Positions 43,128 through 53,429 are shown, numbered from the stretch's first letter. The stretch is DNA of 64,000 nucleotides from Bacteroidales bacterium (GCA_013141455.1 JABFQW010000003.1:1-64000), one strand, 5' to 3'. The notes: a model not told the origin generated them from the letters alone. Made by a program: numbers and translations.

Positions 43128-44189
43128 ATGAAATCCCAAATCTCTAAATTCTTCCTCCCTGTTTATTACTTTTCAACCTGTTTCAACCGGTACTTTTTGT
43201 TGGCGGGCATTGTTGCGTTATTATCGGTTGAATTTTCATGTACAAATCTGATGAAGAGCGGGTTAGATATTGATATTTCAGATTTGAAACCCGAAAAAAT
43301 AGTATTGAAGCAATATGGAAATGCGCTTTTTGAATGTGACACTACCAGGCTGTTAGACGAATTAAAACGCTTGCAACCCGAATATTACTATTTCCTGGAT
43401 GCTGACCTCGATAATCCTGAAAATTTTCAACAGCTTCGGGACTTTGTCACAGATAAACATTTGATTGCTTTATATTTGAAAACAAAAACTGTTTTTCCGG
43501 AAGTTACCGGCCTCGAAAAACAAATCACCGATGCATCAAGACGGTTCAGTTATTATTTCCCACAGATTCAACTTCCTGAATACTACACCTATATCTCTGG
43601 CGTAAATATCGAATCGCCTGTATTGTCCGATGAAAAAGCAGTTGTGATCGGGATGGATTGCTACTTAGGTGAAAAGGAAGATTTCTATGGTCAAATTGGA
43701 ATTCCGTTATATGCTTCTGAACGAATGACCAAGGATCATCTGGTGAATGATGTGTTTAAAGCCATTTATTCCACTCATTTCCCGCAGAAAACAGCTTCAA
43801 AAACAATTCTCGAAGAAATGATCGAAGCCGGAAAAAAACTTTATTTTCTGGAAGCCATGCAACCAAAGCTTGCCGATCATCTGATCATCGGGTACCGCGA
43901 AAGTCAATTAAACTGGACTGTTGAACATCAGGCAGAGGTTTGGGCATTTCTGGTGTCGGAACAACTGTTGTATAAAAATGATTTCCTGATGTTTAAGAAA
44001 CTTTTTGGCGACGGTCCTTTTACTCAGGAGTTTTCGGAGCAAGCGCCAGCCAGGTTAGGCGAATGGGTTGGTTGGCAGATCGTTCGTAAATTTATGGAGA
44101 AGAATCCGAAAACCGGACTTGGCGAGCTACTTCAACTTACAGATTATCAGTATATTTTAACTAAATCGAACTATAAGCCGAAATCATAA
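43128..44189 (+). CDS. gldB: GldB-like gliding-motility lipoprotein
   Basis: The 353-residue protein has a long N-terminal hydrophobic region ending in a lipobox-like EFSCTN (Cys near 38). The body matches the GldB family: the FLDADL centre, VVIGMDCYLGEKEDFYG and the late APARLGEWVGWQIVRKFMEKNP. GldB is needed for gliding in Flavobacterium but is also present in non-gliding Bacteroidota. The signal peptide is longer than usual, so a later start is possible, though no other ATG lies before the lipobox core. Confidence 0.85.
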   Translation: MKSQISKFFLPVYYFSTCFNRYFLLAGIVALLSVEFSCTNLMKSGLDIDISDLKPEKIVLKQYGNALFECDTTRLLDELKRLQPEYYYFLDADLDNPENFQQLRDFVTDKHLIALYLKTKTVFPEVTGLEKQITDASRRFSYYFPQIQLPEYYTYISGVNIESPVLSDEKAVVIGMDCYLGEKEDFYGQIGIPLYASERMTKDHLVNDVFKAIYSTHFPQKTASKTILEEMIEAGKKLYFLEAMQPKLADHLIIGYRESQLNWTVEHQAEVWAFLVSEQLLYKNDFLMFKKLFGDGPFTQEFSEQAPARLGEWVGWQIVRKFMEKNPKTGLGELLQLTDYQYILTKSNYKPKS

Positions 44190-44332
44190 GGGAAATATCT
44201 GAAGTTTTACAGACCGGCTTGTTTTTTAATCACTTTTCCTATTCAGAAAATTTTGTCTTGCATTGCGATCTTTTGTAGATTTACACGATGAATTTGTGTT
44301 TTACACCAGCTCATCACTAAAAACAACCGGTT

Positions 44333-45871
44333 ATGCTTGTCAAAACCTTTGGAAGTGCATTGTTTGGAATAGAGGCTATCCCGATAACAATAGAAGTGAA
44401 TATTGATAAGGGGATTCAGTTTTTTCTGGTCGGCTTGCCCGATAATGCCGTAAAGGAAAGCCAGCAACGGATTGAGGCAGCGCTAAATAACACAGGATTC
44501 AAATACCCGAAGCAGAAAATCGTGATTAATATGGCGCCGGCCGACATCCGCAAGGAAGGCTCATCCTACGACCTTCCCATTGCCATCGGTATCATGGCTG
44601 CATCAGATCAGACCGACCATACAATGCTTGAACAGTTTATCATCATGGGCGAACTGTCGCTCGATGGCGGATTGAAACCCATCAAAGGATCATTGCCCAT
44701 TGCAATTAAGGCGCTGCAACAAGGATTCAAAGGATTGATTGTGCCGGTTGAGAACGCATCCGAAGCGGCTGTAGTTTCCGATCTGGAAGTTTACGGGGCC
44801 AAAAACATAAGTCAGGTTGTTGATTTTTTAAACGGAAAAGATTCAATCCGACGCACCATATTGGATGTTGCCGGTAATTTCTTCTCACAGGTCAACAGCT
44901 ACGAATTTGATTTCTCGGATGTTAAGGGACAGGAAAACATCAAACGCGCACTTGAAATTGCCGCTTCAGGCGGACATAATGTGATTTTAATTGGACCTCC
45001 CGGCTCAGGTAAAACGATGTTAGCCAAGCGATTGCCTTCCATCTTACCACCATTAACGCTTGAAGAAGCCCTCGAAACTACTAAAATTCATTCCGTTTCG
45101 GGATTACTTGGCAAAAACACTTCCATGGTGAATGTGAGACCATTCCGAAGTCCGCACCACACCATTTCAGATGCAGGCCTGGTCGGAGGTGGCACTTATC
45201 CGCAGCCGGGTGAGATTTCATTGGCACATCATGGTGTTTTGTTTTTGGATGAGTTGCCGGAGTTCAAACGATCTGTACTGGAAGTGATGCGTCAACCCAT
45301 GGAAGATCGGGTGGTCACGATATCCCGTGCCAAAATGTCAATTGATTTCCCGGCAAGCTTCATGCTTGTGGCAGCCATGAATCCATGCCCCTGCGGGTAT
45401 TACAATCATCCCGATCAGGAGTGCGTGTGTAATCCGGGAATCGTGCAGAAATACCTGAATAAAATCTCAGGACCGCTCATGGATCGCATCGATCTGCATG
45501 TGGAGGTCGTTCCGGTTCCGTTTAAAGATCTGGCCGATCGTACCAATGGTGAACAAAGCGAAACCATCAGGCAACGGGTAATGAAAGCACGTAAAATCCA
45601 GGAAATCCGTTTTAAGGACCATCCGAATGTGCATAATAATGCCCAGATGTCGAGCAAGATGTTGCAGACCTATTGCGATATCAACGATGCTGGTAGAAGT
45701 CTGTTGAAAAATGCCATGGAACGACTCAGCCTTTCGGCACGGGCTTTCGATCGTATTCTGAAGGTTTCTCGTACCATTGCCGACCTCGAAGCATTTGAAA
45801 ACATCCAAACCGAACATCTTGCCGAAGCCATTCAATATCGAAGCCTCGACAGAGAAACCTGGGGTAGTTAA
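44333..45871 (+). CDS. YifB/ComM-family Mg-chelatase-like AAA+ ATPase
   Basis: The 512-residue protein has the three ComM parts: an N-terminal Lon-substrate-like ChlI domain (1-180), the AAA+ core with Walker [15 protein letters not shown] near 220 and Walker [11 protein letters not shown], and the C-terminal Mg_chelatase_C domain. The [10 protein letters not shown] loop is typical. ComM is a helicase that extends recombination tracts during natural transformation. A hairpin repeat follows the stop codon directly. Confidence 0.93.
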   Translation: MLVKTFGSALFGIEAIPITIEVNIDKGIQFFLVGLPDNAVKESQQRIEAALNNTGFKYPKQKIVINMAPADIRKEGSSYDLPIAIGIMAASDQTDHTMLEQFIIMGELSLDGGLKPIKGSLPIAIKALQQGFKGLIVPVENASEAAVVSDLEVYGAKNISQVVDFLNGKDSIRRTILDVAGNFFSQVNSYEFDFSDVKGQENIKRALEIAASGGHNVILIGPPGSGKTMLAKRLPSILPPLTLEEALETTKIHSVSGLLGKNTSMVNVRPFRSPHHTISDAGLVGGGTYPQPGEISLAHHGVLFLDELPEFKRSVLEVMRQPMEDRVVTISRAKMSIDFPASFMLVAAMNPCPCGYYNHPDQECVCNPGIVQKYLNKISGPLMDRIDLHVEVVPVPFKDLADRTNGEQSETIRQRVMKARKIQEIRFKDHPNVHNNAQMSSKMLQTYCDINDAGRSLLKNAMERLSLSARAFDRILKVSRTIADLEAFENIQTEHLAEAIQYRSLDRETWGS

Positions 45872-45896
45872 AATTCCCCTCCATTGGAGGGGAATT
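45872..45896. repeat. AATTCCCCTCC hairpin repeat, copy 1
   Basis: AATTCCCCTCC and GGAGGGGAATT form a perfect 11-bp stem around ATT, directly after the ComM stop codon. No T-run follows. A related, inverted and degenerate copy is at 50601-50642, so the two bracket the menaquinone genes. Confidence 0.75.
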
Positions 45897-45979
45897 AACC
45901 GCCCTTCGGACAACCAACCGGTAGAGGCGAATTTTTTAACATGCATTTATTCCCTAAATTTGTGTTTTAAAACTCAACA

Positions 45980-46408
45980 ATGATAAATACAAATTCCACG
46001 ATTGAAGAGCTAAATGCCCTGAACAAAAATACCTTGATGGAACAGCTTGGCATTGAGTATCTTGAGGTGAATGAAGGTTTCGTTTATGCCCGAATGCCCG
46101 TGAATGAGAAAACGAAACAACCCATGGGAATCCTGCATGGCGGAAGCAGTCTGGCACTCGCCGAAACTTTAGGTAGTCTCGGTTCGGCCTTCATTGTCGA
46201 TCTTGATAAAAACGATGTACGTGGCTCGCATATGAGTGCCAACCATGTGCGTGCAGCCATGAGCGGATGGGTTTACGCAAAAGCTGTTATCATCCATCGG
46301 GGAAGAAATACACATGTGTGGAACATCGACATTTTTGACGAGGACCAACAGTTGGTATCGACCTGCAGGTTGACGAATTTTATTATCGCCAGGGAAGGAA
46401 AAAAGTGA
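45980..46408 (+). CDS. Hotdog-fold thioesterase, likely DHNA-CoA thioesterase
   Basis: The 142-residue protein has the hotdog pattern GILHGGSSLALAETLGSLGS, with the catalytic acid in the LAETLG helix, and the C-terminal DEDQQLVSTCRLTNFI strand. It belongs to the PaaI/YbgC-type group that includes 1,4-dihydroxy-2-naphthoyl-CoA hydrolases of menaquinone synthesis. That role is supported by isochorismate synthase 38 bp downstream and menD further on. Confidence 0.85.
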   Translation: MINTNSTIEELNALNKNTLMEQLGIEYLEVNEGFVYARMPVNEKTKQPMGILHGGSSLALAETLGSLGSAFIVDLDKNDVRGSHMSANHVRAAMSGWVYAKAVIIHRGRNTHVWNIDIFDEDQQLVSTCRLTNFIIAREGKK

Positions 46409-46434
46409 GAGGTGCATGAAATGAGCAGGTTTAA

Positions 46435-46440
46435 AAGGAG
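46435..46440 (+). promoter_or_regulatory. Shine-Dalgarno site of the isochorismate synthase gene
   Basis: AAGGAG stands six bases before the ATG at 46447. Such strong sites are uncommon in this window. It decides for the ATG over the in-frame TTG at 46441, which would be too close. Confidence 0.65.
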
Positions 46441-46446
46441 TTGTTT

Positions 46447-47526
46447 ATGCTATTAACAGAATTTATTAATCAATATTCCAGTCATAACATACCATTTGTT
46501 TGTTACAGATTGCCATTAACAACCGAACCAACCACTCTGGTTGGAGGTTCATTTTCAAAAGCTTACCAGCCTGATAAAAATCAACCAATTCAATTTGTTT
46601 TCGCTCCGTTTGATACAGAAAACGAACCCATACAGTTTTTTAACCCGGAGAAAACAGTTACAGGTTGGGATATAGGAGAAGGATTTTTCAACAGAAATAC
46701 TCCGGAATTACTCCCTCTCAAATTCCCTGATAAACCAGTGATTACAGATTATGAAACTTATACTTTACATGCCCTGAAGTTCATTCATGCCATGCAAAAG
46801 CATGAGGTTGAAAAAGTTGTGCTTTCACGGGTTAAGGAATACGCATTGAAGAATGATTTTCGGGCTGGCGAAATCTTCAGAAAAGCCTGCACAGCTTACC
46901 CGGCTGCCTTCGTTTATTTGCTCAATGATGGAAAAGGTCAGGTTTGGTTTGGCGCTACGCCGGAGACCTTGTTGAAAGTGACTGCCGGAAACGGATCAAC
47001 GATGGCCTTGGCCGGCACCCAGGCGATTGATAATCAACCACTCGAAAATATGGTTTGGGGAGAAAAAGAAATCAAAGAACATGAATTTGTTATTGATTTT
47101 ATTCGTGAAATACTGCAGAAAAACCAGGTAGAAAACCTGCAAGAAGGAAAATTAAAGAGCGTTCAGGCCGGAAAATTTGCTCACCTTCAGACTGACTTTA
47201 CATTTACAGTCACCGGAAATACAGGAACATTCAATATTGCCAAAGCCTTGCATCCAACACCGGCAGTTTGTGGGTTGCCGCAAAAGGAAGCCTTTCGCAG
47301 GATAATTTCAACTGAAAATCACAACCGAAGTTATTATACTGGCTTTCTGGGTATTCAGGACAATCAGGATAATTGTCAGTTTTTTGTAAATTTGCGTTGC
47401 ATGCAAATTATTGACAATAAGGCATATATATATGTCGGCGGTGGTTTGACTGCACAATCTGATCCATTGAAAGAATGGAACGAAACCGAGTTAAAGGCAG
47501 GGACATTGCTCACTCTGTTTGAATAA
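46447..47526 (+). CDS. menF: Isochorismate synthase
   Basis: The 359-residue chorismate-binding enzyme has the family blocks KVVLSRVKEYAL, WFGATPETLL, MALAGTQ, WGEKEIKEHEFVIDFI, LHPTPAVCGLPQ, RSYYTGFLG and YVGGGLTAQSDP. The short length (no anthranilate-type N-terminal extension) and the order of blocks fit MenF/EntC. It converts chorismate to isochorismate, the first committed step towards menaquinone. An alternative siderophore role is less likely given menD downstream. Confidence 0.9.
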   Translation: MLLTEFINQYSSHNIPFVCYRLPLTTEPTTLVGGSFSKAYQPDKNQPIQFVFAPFDTENEPIQFFNPEKTVTGWDIGEGFFNRNTPELLPLKFPDKPVITDYETYTLHALKFIHAMQKHEVEKVVLSRVKEYALKNDFRAGEIFRKACTAYPAAFVYLLNDGKGQVWFGATPETLLKVTAGNGSTMALAGTQAIDNQPLENMVWGEKEIKEHEFVIDFIREILQKNQVENLQEGKLKSVQAGKFAHLQTDFTFTVTGNTGTFNIAKALHPTPAVCGLPQKEAFRRIISTENHNRSYYTGFLGIQDNQDNCQFFVNLRCMQIIDNKAYIYVGGGLTAQSDPLKEWNETELKAGTLLTLFE

Positions 47527-47614
47527 TATTGCCAATACAAGTAGTTTGAATTTGGGAGAACTTGCCACATAGATATTTATAAAACACAAACAATGAACCA
47601 ATTATAATTAATTC

Positions 47615-48820
47615 ATGAAAATAAAGATACTATTTTGCATTCTGTTTTTAAGTGCTGAATGTTCCTTTGGTCAAATCATTTTCGAAAAAGGCTATCTGAT
47701 CACCAATGAAAATCAAAAAATCGAATGTTTAATCAAAAACAATGATTGGGATTTATCTCCAACAATGATAAAATATAAACTAATTGATAATGAAGACATT
47801 AAAACCGGAAATATAAGTACCATAAGAGAATTTGGTATCTATGGCTATTCAAGATATATCAAGGCAACTGTAAAAATAGACCGGTCTTCAACAAAACTTT
47901 CTGATTTGTCGCAATCACGAAATGCGATCTGGAATCAGGAACAGTTGTTTTTAAAAGTGCTTGTGCAGGGAAAAGCAAATCTCTATTGCTATAAGGAAAG
48001 AAACTTTACCAAATTTTTTTACTCATTAACAGATACACTTATTCAACAACTGATGTTTAAGGAATATAGCGTTAATAGCCATCAAATGGCTACCAATAAT
48101 GACTTTCGCCAACAATTAATGCGTGAAGTCAGTTGTGAAAATACCCCTTTGACTACCATTGAAAAAATTAATTATGATCAAAACGAACTCGAAAGGTATT
48201 TTGAGAAATACAATGCTTGTGAAAAGAATTCAATAGCCACGACCAATACCAAGAAAAAACTGGGAAAATTCAATCTTAGAATAACACCCGGCCTAAATTA
48301 TTCTTCCCTGTCATTAGGCGATGGAAATGCTATAAAGACTAAAAAATATTTTAAAAATGAACCCGATTTCAGATTTGGACTTGAGGCAGAATACATTTTG
48401 CCATTCAACAAAAACAAATGGGGCGTGACATTTGAGCCATCGTATTACTATTTCAAAGGAAAAAACCCGCTTAGCACTAGTTTCAAAATTGTGAAATTCA
48501 GCTCTTTATATTTCTCCATTGGTGTAAGACATTATTTTTTCCTGAATAATACAAATAAGATATTTATTAATGGCATTATCAATTCAATAACCAGAATAGA
48601 TTTAAACTCTCAAATTTCATCCATTATAGGAACTTTATATATTCGACACAAACCAAATTTGGCATTCGGTGTTGGGTTTGAATATAGAAACCTTAGTGCA
48701 GAATTCCGATATTATACAAACCAGGGGGCACTAAAGTATAGAAGTGACTGGTCTTTTGAATATTCAAATATTTCCTTCATCATTGGTTACAAATTATTAA
48801 GAACCGGGGATCGAAAATAA
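47615..48820 (+). CDS. AT-rich secreted beta-barrel-like protein of unknown function
   Basis: The 401-residue protein has a signal peptide (MKIKILFCILFLSAECSFGQ). The N-terminal half includes the KGYLITNENQKIECLIKNNDW segment; the C-terminal half (from about 215) has barrel strands such as FNLRITPGLNYSSL and FSSLYFSIGVRHYFF. It is clearly more AT-rich than its neighbours and stands between menF and menD without evident metabolic link, so it is probably a later insertion. The function is unknown. Confidence 0.8.
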   Translation: MKIKILFCILFLSAECSFGQIIFEKGYLITNENQKIECLIKNNDWDLSPTMIKYKLIDNEDIKTGNISTIREFGIYGYSRYIKATVKIDRSSTKLSDLSQSRNAIWNQEQLFLKVLVQGKANLYCYKERNFTKFFYSLTDTLIQQLMFKEYSVNSHQMATNNDFRQQLMREVSCENTPLTTIEKINYDQNELERYFEKYNACEKNSIATTNTKKKLGKFNLRITPGLNYSSLSLGDGNAIKTKKYFKNEPDFRFGLEAEYILPFNKNKWGVTFEPSYYYFKGKNPLSTSFKIVKFSSLYFSIGVRHYFFLNNTNKIFINGIINSITRIDLNSQISSIIGTLYIRHKPNLAFGVGFEYRNLSAEFRYYTNQGALKYRSDWSFEYSNISFIIGYKLLRTGDRK

Positions 48821-48908
48821 AACCTGAGAATGCTTTGTATCTCGTAAACATTGCTTGGTAATTAGATAAAATACAACTGCTTTAAATTATTTTATTGACC
48901 TTTGCAGG

Positions 48909-50600
48909 ATGATGATGAACGAAAAAATTAGTCTGTTACATCTTGCCTGGCTCCTCGAAAAGAGCAATATCCGGCATTTGGTCATTTCGCCCGGATCACG
49001 CAATGCCCCTATTATAACTATCATCAACAACAAAACTGATATCAAATGTCACACCATCGTTGATGAACGCAGTGCAGCTTTTTTTGCCCTGGGAATTGCC
49101 CAGCAATTGAATCAAACAGTAGCCATTGTATGTACCTCGGGATCGGCAGTTTTAAATTATGCGCCGGCGATTGCGGAGGCATATTATCAACGTGTATCTT
49201 TACTTGTTCTAACAGCAGATCGTCCGGTGGAATGGATCGATCAGGCCGATGGACAAACGATCAGACAGCAAAATATTTTCTCAAATTATATACGGAAATC
49301 GGTGCAACTACCTCAGAACATCACAAACAATGATGATTTATGGTACAACGACCGGCTCATCAATGAAGCCATTCTCGCAACCCGGTTTCCAGTACCCGGT
49401 CCGGTTCATATCAATATTCCGATTCGTGAGCCACTTTATGGATTTGATCAGGAGATGAATGATATTCCCAGGCAAATCGCACTTGTTCCAGTGAAGGCGA
49501 TGATTGATACTTCAGAAGTTAAGTCATTTGCAGCTATTTGGAATAAATCGCAACGGAAAATGATTTTGATTGGGCAGCATGAAGTTGATCAAACACTTAA
49601 CAATCAACTGATTGAACTTTCGAAAGATCCTTCGGTGATCATCCTTACCGAGACTATTTCGAATATGCACCATCCTGATTTTATAGGGTGTATTGACAGA
49701 TGTCTGGGAATTGTCAATCGAAATAGTTCAGGATTTGAACCGGATTTACTACTCACAACCGGTGGAGCGGTGGTGTCGAAGCAGATAAAAACTTTTTTAC
49801 GGAAAGCCGGTATTCAGCATCATTGGCATATCGATCCAACCGAATATCTGGTGGATACCTACCAGCATCTTACATTCGGAATTCCACTTGATCCATCAGT
49901 TTTTTTCGGTCAGTTGCTTCCTGAAATAAAACACCTCAGCAGTAGTTTTTCGGGTGATTGGCAATCGGTTGCAGTCAAAGCAAAAGCAATACATCAACAA
50001 TATCTGGCTGATTGCGGGTATTCCGATTTGAAAATATTTGAAGCAATTTTCGGTTCCTTGCCAGAGGATTTCAATGTCCAGATTGCCAACAGCACTCCGG
50101 TTCGTTATGCACAGTTGTTTGATTATCAATATAATTACAGGATGTTTTCAAACCGTGGAACGAGTGGTATCGATGGTTGCGTATCAACAGCGGCCGGAGC
50201 AGCATCTGCTTCAAACCATCCAACATTGGTCATCAGTGGTGACCTTGGATTCTTTTACGATTCCAATGCGTTGTGGAACAGTGCATTACCTGCAAATTTA
50301 AAAATCATCGTGATCAATAACGAAGGAGGTGGCATTTTCAGGTTTCTTCCCGGACCGGATACAACAGGTTTATTAGAATCACATTTTGAAGCCCGGCAGC
50401 AACTCAGTGTTAAGAATATTGCAAGTACGTTTGATGTAAATTATTATACCGCTGACAATCTTACAAGTCTTTTGGCAGTTTTACCCGATTTTTTCAAAAC
50501 TTCTTCCGAAGCTGCCTTGCTTGAGATTAATAGTCCGGCTGAAGATAGCGCCAACGTGCTGCGCGACTATTTCACGTTTCTGAAAAAGGAAGAGAATTAA
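48909..50600 (+). CDS. menD: SEPHCHC synthase MenD
   Basis: The 563-residue ThDP enzyme has LVISPGSRNAPI near residue 24-35, VDERSAAFFALG with the cofactor-activating Glu, and a C-terminal ThDP-binding stretch, ISGDLGFFYDSNALWN ... IVINNEGGGIF. It joins 2-oxoglutarate to isochorismate in menaquinone synthesis. Three ATG codons stand in a row at the start; the first is used here. It should act directly after MenF, and its product needs a MenH-type lyase before menC at 21350. Confidence 0.94.
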   Translation: MMMNEKISLLHLAWLLEKSNIRHLVISPGSRNAPIITIINNKTDIKCHTIVDERSAAFFALGIAQQLNQTVAIVCTSGSAVLNYAPAIAEAYYQRVSLLVLTADRPVEWIDQADGQTIRQQNIFSNYIRKSVQLPQNITNNDDLWYNDRLINEAILATRFPVPGPVHINIPIREPLYGFDQEMNDIPRQIALVPVKAMIDTSEVKSFAAIWNKSQRKMILIGQHEVDQTLNNQLIELSKDPSVIILTETISNMHHPDFIGCIDRCLGIVNRNSSGFEPDLLLTTGGAVVSKQIKTFLRKAGIQHHWHIDPTEYLVDTYQHLTFGIPLDPSVFFGQLLPEIKHLSSSFSGDWQSVAVKAKAIHQQYLADCGYSDLKIFEAIFGSLPEDFNVQIANSTPVRYAQLFDYQYNYRMFSNRGTSGIDGCVSTAAGAASASNHPTLVISGDLGFFYDSNALWNSALPANLKIIVINNEGGGIFRFLPGPDTTGLLESHFEARQQLSVKNIASTFDVNYYTADNLTSLLAVLPDFFKTSSEAALLEINSPAEDSANVLRDYFTFLKKEEN

Positions 50601-50642
50601 AACCACCACGTCCTGCGGACACTCCTCCAATGTAGGGGAATT
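50601..50642. repeat. AATTCCCCTCC hairpin repeat, copy 2 (inverted, degenerate)
   Basis: Read on the minus strand it begins AATTCCCCTACATTGGAGGA, matching copy 1 at 45872-45896 with changes, then GTCCGCAGGAC. It separates the convergent menD and histidine kinase genes, where it may help end transcription. The stem is less perfect than in copy 1. Confidence 0.65.
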
Positions 50643-50643
50643 A

Positions 50644-51999
50644 CTAAAAAGTTAAGGTGAATACGGTGCCTTCGCCGGGTTTCGATTTCACCGAGATTGC
50701 ACCTTTATGCATCTGCATGATTTGTCGCGAAAGGCTTAATCCGATGCCAGATCCTTCTTTTTTGCTCGTGAAAAATGGCATAAAAATTTTATCCAACAAA
50801 TCAGGGGTGATGCCGGTACCATTGTCGGCAAACTCAATGGTGGTGCGATTATTAATACTAACCGAGGCTGTGATGGAGATTTTTGGTTGTGATTGGTCTT
50901 TCACGGCATCAATAGCATTCAGTATGAGGTTTATCACCACCTGATCGATCAGGTCGGGATCGGCGAGCAACATTAAATCGTCCGGAAAAACTTTACACTC
51001 ACATTGAATAGTAAGTTCTTCCATTTTTGGTTTCATCAATTCATACGCCCTGTCGAAGGTTTCTCGGATTCGGAAATGTCTGAAATTCGGTTTTGGAATA
51101 CGGGTGAGATTTCGGTAAATTTCAACAAAATTAAGCAGCCCCTTGCTCCTGCTTTCAATAGTAAACATAGCCGAAGCAATGGTTTCAATATCATCCGGAC
51201 TCAGATTTTCGACATGAATTTCGTCCGTTTCAGGATCAGTCAGGATGTCGTGTACCGTGGAAGCAAGGGATGAAATGGGAGTGATCGAATTCATGATCTC
51301 GTGTGTGAGCACGCGGATAAGGCGTTGCCAGCTTTCAATTTCTTTTTCTTCGAGTTCGGGATGGATATTTTGCAACGAAACCAATAAATATTCCTCACCA
51401 CGCATTCTGAATTCGGTCGCGCTTACCGACAATTGAATCAACTCATCTTCGATGAATAACTTGATCAGCAATTTATCACCGGCTTTCATTTTCATCAAAG
51501 TCTCAGGCAAATCATCTTTTACTTCCCTGAGTTCGGTAATATTACGCAGATGACTCAGTCGTAGTATTTTTTTAATCGCGTTGTTGAACACATCTACCTT
51601 GCCGTCTCTCCTGAAAACGATTATTCCGATAGTAACATGCTGAACAACCGTGAGTAAATAATTAAAATGCTCTTCCTTTTCTGCCCTGTTTTTTTTGAAT
51701 TCAGTAATTATCTGATTAAATTCCTTACTCAGATCCTCAAAACTTTTACCCATGCTTTTATCGGAGAAAGACGATGAAAAGTCGGCATGTCTGATTCCCT
51801 CGAAAAACTTTGTCAACCGGCTGTTCGTTTGCTCGGTATAAAGAATCAGCGAAACCGTCTCGAGCAGAATGAGTAACATCACGATAATGGAACTCATGCG
51901 GTACTCGCCTTGCATGACCAGAAACGACAACAACAGGCAGGTAACAGCCAATGCGATTACCCGAAGCATGATCTGAATACGGAAGCGTTTATAAATCAT
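50644..51999 (-). CDS. NtrY-like sensor histidine kinase
   Basis: The 451-residue protein has two N-terminal membrane segments (about 8-45), a linker and PAS-like part (about 110-190), the phosphoacceptor helix LTHEIMNSITPISSLAST near 235-250 and the HATPase domain with NLILNAIDAVKD, ADNGTGI and GSGIGLSLSRQI. It overlaps the response regulator gene by 11 bp, so they form a cognate pair. The short sensor region suggests membrane or cytoplasmic stimuli. Confidence 0.92.
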   Translation of the reverse strand: MIYKRFRIQIMLRVIALAVTCLLLSFLVMQGEYRMSSIIVMLLILLETVSLILYTEQTNSRLTKFFEGIRHADFSSSFSDKSMGKSFEDLSKEFNQIITEFKKNRAEKEEHFNYLLTVVQHVTIGIIVFRRDGKVDVFNNAIKKILRLSHLRNITELREVKDDLPETLMKMKAGDKLLIKLFIEDELIQLSVSATEFRMRGEEYLLVSLQNIHPELEEKEIESWQRLIRVLTHEIMNSITPISSLASTVHDILTDPETDEIHVENLSPDDIETIASAMFTIESRSKGLLNFVEIYRNLTRIPKPNFRHFRIRETFDRAYELMKPKMEELTIQCECKVFPDDLMLLADPDLIDQVVINLILNAIDAVKDQSQPKISITASVSINNRTTIEFADNGTGITPDLLDKIFMPFFTSKKEGSGIGLSLSRQIMQMHKGAISVKSKPGEGTVFTLTF

Positions 52000-53368
52000 G
52001 TTTTTCCAATCTTCTGTACAACGAAGCCCTTGTCAATCCAAGCTCTTTGGCGGCGCGACTGATGTTACCGCCATATTTATCCACCACTTTACGGATTAGT
52101 ATTTTTTCGGTTTCTTCGAGATTCATGTTTGTCGGAAGCTTTTCGACCTCAATATTTTCGGTTGTCTCATTCAAAAAGAAATCGAAAGGTTCAAGCACAG
52201 TACCTTCGCTCATGATAACCGCCCGTTCAACGGAATGTTGCAATTCGCGAATGTTACCTGGCCAGTGATGCATCTGCAAACGCTTGATGGTGCTTGCATT
52301 AAGACGTTTTTTCGGTAGCTTATATTTTTTACAATATTGATCCAGAAAATGTTCAACCAACACCTCAATATCGTCGGCTCTTTCACGAAGCGATGGTAGT
52401 TTTATTTCGACTGTGTTGATTCGGTAAAGCAGATCCTGACGAAATTTTCCTTCATTCACCATCTGGTACAAGGGCATATTTGTGGCACAAACCAAGCGAA
52501 CATCAATCGGAATTTCTTTGTTTGATCCCAACCGGACTACCTTTCTGTTTTGCAACACACTCAATAATTTTGACTGTAAACTTTGTGTCAGGTTTCCGAT
52601 CTCGTCAAGGAAAATGGTGCCTTTATGGGCGGCTTCAAACCTACCGGCACGATCTTCCTTTGCATCGGTGAAAGCACCTTTTTTGTATCCGAAAAGCTCG
52701 CTTTCGAACAAACTTTCGGTTATGGCACCCAAATCAACATTGATAAATGCTTCGCCGGAACGAGCCGAAGCACGATGTATAGCCCTGGCTATCACCTCCT
52801 TACCCGTACCATTTTCTCCAAGTATCAAAATATTGGCATCTGTTTTGGCTACTTTATTAACAGTGCCAATCACCTTCATCATCGGTTGACTGTTTCCAAT
52901 GATATTATTATACGCATGATCCTGATCGGCAAGCAGCACTTTCTGCCGGCCACGCAGATCTTCCAACTCAACTTTTGAATGTCGAACCTGCAAGGTGGCG
53001 CTGATGGTGGCGAGCAATTTCTTATTCTCCCATGGTTTCAGCAAAAAATTAGAGGCGCCCTCTTTGATGCCCTGAACGGCAAGCTCAATATCGCCATAAC
53101 CGGTTATCAGAATGACAGCGGCTGCCGGATCAGTCTCAAGAATCTTGTTCATCCAATGGAAACCTTCTTTACCACTGGTGGCATCGCGCGAAAAATTCAT
53201 ATCGAGCAGAATCAGATCGTAGTTTTCCGATTTCATCAACTCGGGGATGTTGGCGGGGTTTTTCTCGGTATGCACGATGTCGATATGTTGCCGAAGAAAC
53301 AATCGGGCGGCCAGCAACACATCGGCATCATCGTCAACAATCAGGATTTTTGCATTCATTTTTTCCAT
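51989..53368 (-). CDS. NtrC-family sigma-54-dependent response regulator
   Basis: The 459-residue protein has an N-terminal receiver domain (ILIVDDDADVLL, LILLDMNF with the phosphoacceptor Asp), an AAA+ domain with GENGTGKEVIA and the sigma-54-contact GAFTDAKE, and a Fis-type HTH (NISRAAKELGLTRASLYRRLEKH) at the end. It activates sigma-54 promoters. It is divergent from the exporter operon at 53555, its most likely target. An ATG three codons later is a possible start. Confidence 0.94.
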   Translation of the reverse strand: MEKMNAKILIVDDDADVLLAARLFLRQHIDIVHTEKNPANIPELMKSENYDLILLDMNFSRDATSGKEGFHWMNKILETDPAAAVILITGYGDIELAVQGIKEGASNFLLKPWENKKLLATISATLQVRHSKVELEDLRGRQKVLLADQDHAYNNIIGNSQPMMKVIGTVNKVAKTDANILILGENGTGKEVIARAIHRASARSGEAFINVDLGAITESLFESELFGYKKGAFTDAKEDRAGRFEAAHKGTIFLDEIGNLTQSLQSKLLSVLQNRKVVRLGSNKEIPIDVRLVCATNMPLYQMVNEGKFRQDLLYRINTVEIKLPSLRERADDIEVLVEHFLDQYCKKYKLPKKRLNASTIKRLQMHHWPGNIRELQHSVERAVIMSEGTVLEPFDFFLNETTENIEVEKLPTNMNLEETEKILIRKVVDKYGGNISRAAKELGLTRASLYRRLEKHDL

Positions 53369-53413
53369 GGTAGAACGACTTTGATTGACAATAATATGTA
53401 AAAGTATTTATTC

Positions 53414-53429
53414 TGTACGTAACTGTACA
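53414..53429. promoter_or_regulatory. Possible activator-binding site upstream of the exporter operon
   Basis: TGTAC and GTACA form a small inverted repeat spaced by six bases, and CTGTAC also occurs twice in direct orientation ten bases apart. It lies in the divergent gap about 100 bases before the possible -24/-12 element, where an NtrC-type enhancer would be expected. The match is short and could be chance. Confidence 0.3.

Noticed and set aside
45467-45946. 159-codon minus-strand frame opposite the comM-like gene
   Set aside because: It runs against a strongly conserved AAA+ domain and has no recognisable content.
47615-48820. Naming the 401-residue protein a tRNA modification GTPase, a label such proteins sometimes carry
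   Set aside because: There is no GTPase motif; a signal peptide and barrel strands are visible instead.
52482-53401. Frames of 131-140 codons opposite the NtrC-type regulator
   Set aside because: Shadows of the conserved receiver and AAA+ domains; no independent start context or motif.
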